Source of the DNA: JBOGZI01 sp050697275
Lineage (GTDB): Bacteria > Actinomycetota > Thermoleophilia > Solirubrobacterales > 70-9
DNA: 6,132 bases
Reading direction: 5' to 3'
Assembly: GCA_050697275.1 (NCBI GenBank)
Contig: JBOGZI010000046.1
Span: 1 to 6,132, forward strand
Shown: positions 1 through 4,975 of the stretch, one piece after another
How positions within the stretch are numbered: position 1 is the first letter of the stretch
Layout: every line of letters starts with the position of its first letter
Translations under genes and position numbers: made by a program
Notes under the pieces: model-generated
The model's database searches: none
What the model was told of the DNA's origin: nothing
The model's input: the letters and a program-made list of their open reading frames with translations, nothing else

Positions 1-141
1 CTCGCCCGCCAAGGGCAGCGCGCCTACGAGCGCACCGTCGCCGACTGGCGCGCGCAGCAGAAGAGAAAGGGCGCCGGCGCGACACCGGGGCGCGCATCTC
101 GTGCAGCGCGGCAGGAATCAGCCCCAGGACCTGCGCTTTAG
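1..141 (+). CDS. C-terminal end of an unrecognised protein (partial, runs off the left edge)
   Basis: An open frame runs from the first base to a TAG stop at 139-141 and supplies the last 46 residues of a protein that starts outside the window. The readable part begins with a charged, probably helical segment (about residues 1-23, including AYERTVADWRAQQKRK). It ends in a basic, Ala/Gly/Pro-rich tail that is probably disordered. The first 20 or so codons mostly end in G or C, as in the other genes here, while the tail codons are less biased. I recognise no family and assign no function. A short GC hairpin at 153-167 lies just after the stop and could end transcription. The frame could be a chance open stretch, since only 47 codons are visible. 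Confidence 0.45.
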   Translation, partial: LARQGQRAYERTVADWRAQQKRKGAGATPGRASRAARQESAPGPAL

Positions 142-203
142 CTCGTCGTCAGGACCGGCGCCCGGTCGAACTCTCGCAAATTGGAGGTGATGCGTCCAGA
201 GAG
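138..203 (-). pseudogene. Possible C-terminal remnant of a PIN-domain (VapC-type) ribonuclease toxin
   Basis: The last 21 codons before the TAA stop read LSGRITSNLREFDRAPVLTT plus a final Ser. The core (T/S-N-x-R-E-F-x-R-x-P) matches the pattern I recall near the C-terminus of many VapC/PIN proteins, where it usually reads like LVTHNxREFxRVPGL. The expected upstream elements of a PIN domain (N-terminal acidic residue, central glutamate, D-x-x-I-A-A helix) are not found in this frame or the neighbouring frames. No antitoxin gene precedes it. If the match is real, this is a 3' scrap of a decayed toxin gene. It converges tail to tail with the gene ending at 141. Chance resemblance over such a short stretch is quite possible. 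Confidence 0.3.
153..167. terminator. Short GC hairpin between convergent gene ends
   Basis: GACCGG and CCGGTC form a perfect 6-bp stem around a 3-base loop, 11 bases after the stop codon at 141. No T-run follows on either strand. Terminators without a U-tract are common in high-GC actinobacteria, so a role is possible but unproven. The hairpin also lies inside the possible PIN remnant on the other strand. Confidence 0.3.
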
Positions 204-227
204 GGCTTGACTTTCATCCGTCGCGCG

Positions 228-282
228 AAGCGGGAGCGCGATTGCTGATCGCAGCACTCCCGTTCCGCCCCTAAGCGGGAGC
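228..282. repeat. Direct repeat AAGCGGGAGC flanking a complementary CTCCCG: two mutually exclusive hairpins
   Basis: AAGCGGGAGC occurs at 228-237 and again at 273-282. Between them, CTCCCG (257-262) can pair with CGGGAG of either copy (231-236 or 276-281) but not both at once. The left fold is reinforced by an inner stem GCGAT/ATCGC (238-242 with 248-252). A second direct repeat, CGTTCCGCC, lies at 261-269 and 290-298, and the palindrome GAGCTCGAGCTC follows at 280-291. The region is downstream of the binding-fold gene that ends at 380 on the minus strand and has no supported coding content. The alternative pairing resembles an attenuator in form only. GC-rich DNA produces such repeats by chance, so function is uncertain. 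Confidence 0.3.
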
Positions 283-379
283 TCGAGCTCGTTCCGCCTA
301 TGGCGCGAACCGGCAGAAGGCCACTGGCACCCGACCCCCACCGAGTCGCATCGGAGCGCAGGTTAGGGCAGCGTCCCGC

Positions 380-1414
380 TCAGCCAGCTTCGGCGAGCAC
401 GAGCTCTTGGCGCGCTCGGCCCCAGCGCACGACCGAAAGGCGGTGGGCGCGCTGGAGGCCGGTGGTGGGATCGAGCTCGAAGGCGCCGAAAAAGGTCGTG
501 GTGCGGAGTCGCCGGGCGGCGCCCAGCGCGTCGTGGGGGCCGAGCTGGAGGCAGCGACTCGCGATGAGCGCGGCAGCATACGCCTGGGCGGCGACGTAGT
601 CGAGTTCGCCCAGCGCGCTCGCGCGGGCGTCTGCCACCAGCTCCCCCGAGCTCGGCCCGAGCTCCGGCCGAGTACGAGCCTCCGGGTGCCACTGCACGGG
701 CGCGAGCAGGCCCTCCGGATCGCCGCCAAGCAGGGTGGGAAACGCGGCGAGCCCGGGCGAAACGCCGCCCCGCAGCGTGCCGGGGGCCAGGCGGGCCAGC
801 GCGCGGAACAGCGCGACCTCGGCCTCGACCGGCCCGCAGGCCAGGATGGCATCCGTCCCGGCAGCGGCGATCGCGGCCGGCGGGTCGCGAAAGGAGAAGC
901 GGGCGCGGATGTCGAGCCCAAGCTCCGGGCCCGCCCGCTCGAGCCCTTCGCGGGCGAAGCGGGCGAATCGCCCGGTCGCGGTCACGAGGGCGGCCGTGGC
1001 CGCGGGTCGGAGCGCGGCGACCGCCCGAGCGAGCGCGACGAGGTAGCGGCTGGCCGGAGAGGCCACCGAGACCACGCCGGGGAGGCGCTGGACGTCGTCA
1101 GCGGCGGCGCCGTGGTTCCAGACGACCGCGCCCCGCCGGGCCGCAGCGACCGTGCGCGCCGAGTCGCTGCCGTAGGGCCCGAGCACGAAGTGGCATCCGC
1201 GCTCGACGAGCTCAGTGTGAAGCCGCGCGGCGCGCTTGGGGCGACTTCGGTCGTCCTCGACCACCAGCCGCATCCCGGCGCGGCTTGCCCAGAGCTCGAG
1301 CCCGGCGCGCACCTGGGCGCCCTGGACCGCGTACCGGCCCGTCGCCGGCACGACCGCCCCTACAGGTGCCGCGCGACCTCCTCGAGCGGCCTGCGGTCCG
1401 CCCGGCGGATCCAC
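380..1414 (-). CDS. Type-1 periplasmic-binding-fold protein (branched-chain amino acid ABC substrate-binding family) without a signal peptide
   Basis: This matches the Leu/Ile/Val-type binding protein family (Peripla_BP_6 fold), which normally delivers a ligand to an ABC importer outside the membrane. Seen in order: APVGAVVPATGRYAVQG, which fits the first beta-strand and ligand loop; GPYGSDSARTVA and WNHGAAADDV, which fit conserved ligand-side segments; a DYVAAQAYAAALIASRC helix; and a closing TTFFGAFELDP strand pair. No signal peptide or lipobox Cys precedes the first strand, and the ORF is about 320-345 residues against roughly 380-420 for exported members. Two starts are possible. GTG 1412-1414 keeps beta-strand 1 but overlaps the nitroreductase gene by 55 bases. 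GTG 1349-1351, after GGGG at a good spacing, would remove that strand. I prefer the first on structural grounds. No permease or ATPase gene is nearby, so a cytoplasmic ligand-sensing role is an open possibility. Family assignment is firm; function is not. Confidence 0.8.
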   Translation of the reverse strand: MDPPGGPQAARGGRAAPVGAVVPATGRYAVQGAQVRAGLELWASRAGMRLVVEDDRSRPKRAARLHTELVERGCHFVLGPYGSDSARTVAAARRGAVVWNHGAAADDVQRLPGVVSVASPASRYLVALARAVAALRPAATAALVTATGRFARFAREGLERAGPELGLDIRARFSFRDPPAAIAAAGTDAILACGPVEAEVALFRALARLAPGTLRGGVSPGLAAFPTLLGGDPEGLLAPVQWHPEARTRPELGPSSGELVADARASALGELDYVAAQAYAAALIASRCLQLGPHDALGAARRLRTTTFFGAFELDPTTGLQRAHRLSVVRWGRARQELVLAEAG

Positions 1415-1872
1415 TCCTCGGGTGGGCGCGCTTCCGGATCTCGCGGGCGCGTCGGATAGCCGAACGAGAGCACGATCTGCACCTGCGAATCCGCATCGAG
1501 CCCGAGAAGCTCGGACATGCGCTCCCGGTTCGCGACTCCGTTCGGAGACGAGACGACCCCCTCGTTCCACGCGGCCAGCATCATGTTCTGAGCGGCCCGC
1601 CCCGCGTCGAAGGCGACCGGACCCCTGCCGCTGACCACGATTGCGATCACCAGCGGGGCACCGAGCAGGTTGGGGGGCGCGTATACCACCTGCGCAACCT
1701 GGTCGACCAGTCCGCGGTCCCCCAGCACGAGGAACCGCCAGGGCTGGCTGTTCTTGGAGCTTCCGGCGATGCGGCCGGCGTGGAGGATCCGCCTTACCGC
1801 GTCCTCCGGGACCGGCCTCTCGGCGTACGCCCGTTGGTCGCGCTTGCTCGCCACTGCTAGGTAGGCGTCCAC
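1360..1872 (-). CDS. Nitroreductase family protein (FMN-dependent oxidoreductase)
   Basis: This is a 170-residue protein of the small nitroreductase family: flavin-binding, usually dimeric, cytoplasmic enzymes that reduce nitro groups, quinones or related substrates with NAD(P)H. Visible marks are an N-terminal SKRDQRAY helix in place of the usual SRRSxRxY phosphate-binding segment (about residues 9-16), SSKNSQPWRFLVL at about 36-48, which fits the conserved FMN-contacting N-S-Q-P-W-R-F motif, a GRAAQNMMLAAWNEG helix at about 90-104, and LSFGYP near the end. The length is normal. GTG 1870-1872 is chosen because it places the first helix where the family has it; its ribosome site is weak. The open frame continues upstream but loses homology. 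The 3' end runs into the binding-fold gene, which suggests co-transcription and perhaps translational coupling. The true substrate cannot be read from sequence. Confidence 0.85.
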   Translation of the reverse strand: MDAYLAVASKRDQRAYAERPVPEDAVRRILHAGRIAGSSKNSQPWRFLVLGDRGLVDQVAQVVYAPPNLLGAPLVIAIVVSGRGPVAFDAGRAAQNMMLAAWNEGVVSSPNGVANRERMSELLGLDADSQVQIVLSFGYPTRPRDPEARPPEEWIRRADRRPLEEVARHL

Positions 1873-2196
1873 GCTCGAAGCGTAGCTGCGCCGGCCACAC
1901 GCGCGGTGCCCTGTCAGTGGTCCATCAGCCGCTCGCCGATTTGCTGCGGATCGCGAACAGAGGGCCACGGCGCTCAGGGCAGCGCCCGGTGCTGGTCCTA
2001 GCGCGAAGCGGAAGTGCGCGCCTCGAGCCGGTGGCGCTGCGCGGGGGAGGCGGGAGCGGGCCGCTCTGGGGCGAGGTCGTGATGATCGAAGAGCTGAGCC
2101 GGCCGCCGCCACAGGGTTCGCTAATCGCGCTTTGGAGCAGGCGGCAGGACGCCGCCCCACCGGGGTCCCCACCGAGGTCCGTGCTGCGGAGCCAAC
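1873..2196. other. Intergenic stretch with no supported gene
   Basis: These 324 bases separate the SnoaL-like gene from the nitroreductase gene. Both strands have open frames, as expected at this G+C content, but none shows a recognisable domain, a convincing ribosome site or a believable composition. A perfect hairpin at 2140-2156 lies near the upstream gene's end. The nitroreductase promoter should lie in the part nearest 1873, but I see no clear -35/-10 pair. Confidence 0.5.
2140..2156 (-). terminator. Hairpin downstream of the SnoaL-like gene
   Basis: GGCGGC and GCCGCC form a perfect 6-bp stem around a 5-base loop, about 40 bases after the stop of the minus-strand SnoaL-like gene. There is no T-run. 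It is a candidate terminator of the type often seen in high-GC actinobacteria. The tight GC stem could equally be a chance product of composition. Confidence 0.35.
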
Positions 2197-2592
2197 CTAC
2201 TCCCGCAGCCCGGCGGCTTCGAGGGCCTTCTCCGGCTCGGGGAACACCCGTACGGACGCGGTCTTGCCGTCGCGGAAAGCCCACAGGTGTCCATTCCGGA
2301 TCTCGATCTCTGCGGTAGTCCCCTTCGGCCGCGCCCGAACCCTGACGACCGCCGCGACCTGGTCGTCGCTTTCGACAAGTTCCTCGGGCTCCGTTGCCGC
2401 CGCCTCAAAGGGCGAGAGCATCTCCTCCCAGAACGCCTGACATTCCTCGCGCCCTCGATACGTGCCGCCCTGGGGTCCGGGCGGGGTCGTCAATTCGACG
2501 TCCGAGCGCTGGTCGCGAAACGCTGCGTCCCAGTCGCGGCGATTGAACGCTTCGTAGATCGACCGGACGATCTCGACGTTCTCCTGCGACAT
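2197..2592 (-). CDS. SnoaL-like / NTF2-fold protein
   Basis: This is a 131-residue protein of the NTF2-like superfamily (SnoaL-like group), cone-shaped alpha+beta domains that act as small enzymes, isomerases or ligand binders. The N-terminus MSQENVEIVRSIYEAFNRRD is the typical first helix of this family. It is followed by a D-V-E-L strand, a GGTYRGREECQAFWEEML segment matching the usual Y-x-G-x-E/D-x-I-x-x-F-W helix, and C-terminal beta-strands (VAAVVRVRARPKG, GHLWAFRDGK, SVRVFPEPEKALEAAGL). The A-L-E-A-A-G-L ending is also common in the actinobacterial branch. The ATG at 2590-2592 is chosen because family homology begins exactly there. A GGGG lies close upstream, with less than ideal spacing. 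The gene appears to be its own transcription unit, with a strong stem-loop in its leader (2614-2649). The specific substrate is unknown. Confidence 0.87.
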   Translation of the reverse strand: MSQENVEIVRSIYEAFNRRDWDAAFRDQRSDVELTTPPGPQGGTYRGREECQAFWEEMLSPFEAAATEPEELVESDDQVAAVVRVRARPKGTTAEIEIRNGHLWAFRDGKTASVRVFPEPEKALEAAGLRE

Positions 2593-2613
2593 CGCCCCGG
2601 CAGTATCCCGCTT

Positions 2614-2649
2614 GCTCTGGCCTAACTGCTCATGCTGAGCGGCCAGAGC
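2614..2649 (-). promoter_or_regulatory. Strong two-part stem-loop in the leader of the SnoaL-like gene
   Basis: GCTCTGGCC at 2614-2622 is the perfect 9-base complement of GGCCAGAGC at 2641-2649. Stacked directly on it is a second perfect stem, GCTCA/TGAGC (2628-2632 with 2636-2640), around a 3-base loop. Only a 5-base bulge (2623-2627) is unpaired. On the minus strand the structure ends 21 bases before the ATG at 2592, next to the expected ribosome site. It could be an operator palindrome, an RNA structure controlling translation, or the end of an upstream transcript. It is seen directly; the role is inferred. Confidence 0.5.
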
Positions 2650-2718
2650 GTGCGACCGCTCGCTCCTCCTTCCGCGTGTTTCCGACCAGTCATTTCCGCT
2701 CGGCACACGGCGCGATTC

Positions 2719-2746
2719 ACGCCTGCTCTTGGCTCAAAGCAGGCGT
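2719..2746 (-). terminator. Perfect 9-bp hairpin after the nucleotidyltransferase-like gene
   Basis: ACGCCTGCT (2719-2727) pairs perfectly with AGCAGGCGT (2738-2746) around a 10-base loop. It starts about 35 bases after the stop at 2782 on the minus strand and lies before the SnoaL-like gene. No T-run follows. Its position and stem strength make it the best terminator candidate on this strand, separating the two genes into different transcripts. Confidence 0.5.
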
Positions 2747-2781
2747 TGCCAGACCACCGACCGTAGTAGCGCACCGATGGA

Positions 2782-3324
2782 TCAGGCGGTCGCTTCGCGC
2801 AGCGCCGCGCGTCCCTCCCCCCTGGCGGCGAGGCCCTCGGCGACCTCCAGCGCCCGGGCGGCCACCCGCTCCCAGCCCCGCGGCGCGGACTCGCGGAGCG
2901 CGTCCGGAAACTCCGGCCGCGGCAGCTCCCCCGCCAGCGCCTCGGCGGTCGCGAGCTCGCCGGTGAGCACGTAGGTGGGCATCCCCGCCACCCAGCTGTC
3001 CACCTCGTCCCGCTCGTAGCGCCCCTCAGTCGCCTCCGCAACCCAGTGCTCGACGACCTCCAGGTCGCGGTAGAAGAGCTCGACGCGGCGGTTCTCGACC
3101 TCGAGCGAGGCGCCCCCGTTGAGGAACCGGCCCCACGCGCCGGGCGGCGACACCTCGCCCTCGAAGCCGAGCGCCCGGACGTCGTCTGCCTTGATCGAGC
3201 CGCGGTAGTAGATGAGCAAGCGCAGCTCGCTCCCGGCGGGCTCCGCCGCCGTGGTCTCTCCGCTGACGCGAGCGACGGCAACGGCGCCCGGGAGCTTCAT
3301 CAGGCTCTCGACGAGATCGGCCAC
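2782..3324 (-). CDS. Nucleotidyltransferase-fold protein with altered catalytic residues (probable pseudoenzyme, short C-terminus)
   Basis: This 180-residue protein resembles actinobacterial proteins of the polymerase-beta-like nucleotidyltransferase superfamily, which transfer a nucleotide using a G-S motif and three carboxylates. Family-like blocks are LPGAVAVA (11-18), LLIYYRGSI (36-44), ALGFEGEVSPPGAWGRFLNG (51-70) with GASLEVENRRVELFYRDLEVVEHW after it, MPTYVLTGEL (115-124) and ELPRPEFPDALRESAP (133-148). Where members I recall have G-G-S and D-x-D, this protein has V20-S21-G22 and E33-L34-R35 at identical spacing, and the third carboxylate (V-D-x-x-Y-R-D) is E82. It also ends earlier than the usual 240 or so residues, losing the C-terminal helices. 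An intact frame with conserved flanks suggests a retained but non-catalytic protein rather than random decay. The start is GTG 3322-3324; ATG 3298-3300 is an alternative. No clear ribosome site is seen. Confidence 0.72.
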   Translation of the reverse strand: MADLVESLMKLPGAVAVARVSGETTAAEPAGSELRLLIYYRGSIKADDVRALGFEGEVSPPGAWGRFLNGGASLEVENRRVELFYRDLEVVEHWVAEATEGRYERDEVDSWVAGMPTYVLTGELATAEALAGELPRPEFPDALRESAPRGWERVAARALEVAEGLAARGEGRAALREATA

Positions 3325-3552
3325 CGCTGGAAAAGCTAGCCGCGTCGGCCCGCCGGGATGCGAGCGCGGACACCCTTCCCGCTGGCCGGGGCGTATTTCA
3401 AGGCAGCGCTATCACTCCCGAACGTGTCGGGAGAAGTTGGGGTTAGTCCTGTCCCTGGCGTGTCCGCCCAGCCGCTCCGCGCTTCACCGTACTTTGAGCA
3501 GGTCGCCGGTGCCTGCTTGGGCGGGGGTGAGGCCCGTAGGCTTCGCCCTCGC
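3325..3552. promoter_or_regulatory. Divergent intergenic region with an inverted repeat
   Basis: The region lies between the minus-strand nucleotidyltransferase-like start and the plus-strand degV start, so promoters for both should be here. The clearest structure is the perfect inverted repeat CTCCCGA-ACGTG-TCGGGAG at 3415-3433 (7-bp arms, 5-base loop), a possible operator or hairpin. The degV frame stays open back to 3358, but the upstream translation has no family resemblance and runs through the inverted repeat. I cannot identify a -35/-10 pair with confidence. Confidence 0.4.
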
Positions 3553-4441
3553 GTGAGCGCCTCTCGAGACATCCGAACACCCGACGTGCGGGCCGGTGTC
3601 GCCGTGGTGACCGACAGCACGCCGTACCTGCCTCGGGGGCTGGTCGACCGGTGGGGGATTCGCGAGGTCAGCCTGCATGTGGGCTGGGATGGTGACCTGC
3701 GGCCCGAGCATGAGTACGACGACCTCGATGCCTTCTATGCGCGGCTGCGCGAATCCCCGACGCTGCCGTCGACCTCGCAGCCGTCGGTGGGGGACTTTCG
3801 CGCCTGCTACGAGCCGCTCGTCAGTGCAGGGCGCGACGTGGTCTCCGTTCACATAGCCGCCGGCATCTCGGGGACGTGCGAGAGCGCGACCGAGGCGGCG
3901 CGTTCCCTGGCAAAAGAAGGGCATCCCGGGCGCATAGAGGTCGTCGACGGCCAGACCGGCGCCGGCGGTCTGGGCTGCCTCGTCGTCGCTGCCGCGCGCT
4001 CAGCCGAGCAAGGCGCGGAGCTGGACGGCGTCGTCGATACCGTGCGCCAAGCCCGCCAGCGCCTCGAAATCTGGTTTTGCCTAGACACTCTCGAATACCT
4101 GCGCCGCGGCGGGCGCATCGGGGCGGCACAGGCGATTGTCGGGACGGCGCTGAAGGTCAAACCGATCTTGACCTTCGGCACGGAGATCTCCCCGGTTTGG
4201 GCGCGTCCGAACGAAGAAGCGCGCTTTGGAGCGGATGAACGAATACCTGCGTGGGCTGCACGACCGCGGCGCAACGGACTGGGTCGTGCAACACGCCCAG
4301 TCGCCCGAGGACGCCGAGCATCTGGTGGCCGAGGGCACCGCGATCTTCGGCGCGGGTCCGCTGTTCTGCACCGAGGTGGGGCCGGTGCTCGGCACGCACC
4401 TCGGCTCCGGAATGCTCGTCGGAGGCGTCGTGCGCGCCTGA
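3553..4441 (+). CDS. degV: DegV family fatty-acid-binding protein, reading frame interrupted by a +1 frameshift
   Basis: DegV-family proteins bind a fatty acid between two alpha/beta domains, and in some Gram-positive bacteria they act as FakB partners of the fatty acid kinase FakA. From GTG 3553, residues VAVVTDSTPYLP (17-28), TSQPSVGDF (74-82), HIAAGISGTCESA (100-112), VVDGQTGAGGLG (130-141), LEYLRRGGRIG (180-190) and KVKPILTFGTEISPV (201-215) follow the family in order. The frame then fails: residue 215 is in frame 1, while GRVRTKKRALERMNEYLRGL through VGPVLGTHLGSGMLVGGVVRA continues in frame 2 to the TGA at 4439-4441. Joined, the product is 295 residues, near the usual 280 or so. Unshifted, translation runs to a stop at 4501-4503 with an unrelated tail. 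GTG 3586 is an alternative start. No fatty acid kinase gene is visible. It is either a sequencing error or a recent mutation. Confidence 0.85.
4195..4201 (+). other. degV: Frameshift site in degV: one extra T in GTTTGGG
   Basis: The family sequence needs a Val-Gly pair (6 bases) between the Pro codon ending at 4194 and the Arg codon starting at 4202, but 7 bases (GTTTGGG) are present. Removing one T from the run at 4196-4198 restores one continuous DegV frame. The context is not a recognised programmed slippery site. Homology on both sides is intact and codon use is normal, which points to a recent or artefactual single-base insertion. Confidence 0.8.
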
Positions 4442-4975
4442 GCCGTTCAGCGCCGGCGGGGAGACGACCTCCCGTCATGTTGTCCCAGCCGCTCTCCTGC
4501 TGAGCGCATGGGACGGCGCTGTCGGGGTCCGGCTCAAGGTGATCGACCCGCAGGCCGGTCGCCTGCTTACTTGGTTCGAGATCCGCGCGCGCCGCGCCGG
4601 GTTCCCGCCGCGTTGCCGGGCCCTTTAGCTCGCGCAGCCAGCTTTCGCCGCGAGATTCGGCCTGGCGACAATGCATTGGCGCCCAGCCAATCCGAGCCGG
4701 GCCTCAGGGGAGTCTTCATCCGGGTCCTCCTACTTTGAGATCTCGCAAGACCCTCGTAGGTACGCCTCGTCAATCAGTTCGTGCGCCGCCATGCGTCCTC
4801 GCTTTCCCGCTCCGCACCTTCGCCGTCGCTCGAGGACACGGGCGTTGTGTATGTCAAGGTGCCGCCAGTAGTCTCGGAGGCCCCAACCAAAGGAGACCAC
4901 ATCGCCGTAAACGCCGATCCCACGTCAGAGCGACCGGATCCCGCACCGCGGGAATTGGACAGCGCCACCACGAGC
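4442..4975. other. Long gap between degV and the methyltransferase gene, no supported gene
   Basis: These 534 bases contain no frame with a recognisable domain and a credible start. One stretch (about 4506-4625, plus strand, third frame) reads WDGAVGVRLKVIDPQAGRLL followed by TWFEIRARRAG and a TAG stop. It has mostly G/C third positions and looks more like protein than its surroundings, but no start codon or family match is visible; it may be a gene remnant or chance. The rest holds a small hairpin (4675-4691) and an AAAGGAG purine box (4889-4895). The methyltransferase frame stays open upstream to 4781, but that part reads as low-complexity sequence. Confidence 0.45.
4675..4691. terminator. 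Small hairpin in the degV-methyltransferase gap
   Basis: ATTGGC and GCCAAT form a perfect 6-bp stem around a 5-base loop. It lies about 230 bases beyond the degV stop, so it is not clearly tied to either gene. There is no T-run. It is equally compatible with a small operator palindrome or with chance. Confidence 0.2.

Noticed and set aside
407..1459. A 350-codon open frame on the plus strand opposite the binding-fold gene
   Set aside because: It is an antisense by-product of high G+C content. Its translation is low in hydrophobics, rich in Arg/Gly/Glu and lacks any domain, while the minus strand holds a clear conserved fold.
1415..1900. Upstream extension of the binding-fold frame to a GTG at 1900
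   Set aside because: This part lies out of frame across nearly the whole nitroreductase gene, which has strong family motifs in its own frame. The extension has no homology.
1873..2172. N-terminal extension of the nitroreductase frame by about 100 residues
   Set aside because: The extra sequence is Arg/Ala/Pro-rich with no domain, and the family begins at the VDAYLAVASKR segment.
1925..2284. A 119-codon minus-strand frame between the SnoaL-like and nitroreductase genes
   Set aside because: It overlaps the 3' part of the SnoaL-like gene, has a Ser/Pro/Arg-rich composition, and shows no motif or ribosome site.
3358..3552. N-terminal extension of DegV from ATG/GTG codons back to 3358
   Set aside because: The DegV fold begins at VAVVTDST, the extension lacks similarity, and it runs through an inverted repeat in the divergent promoter region.
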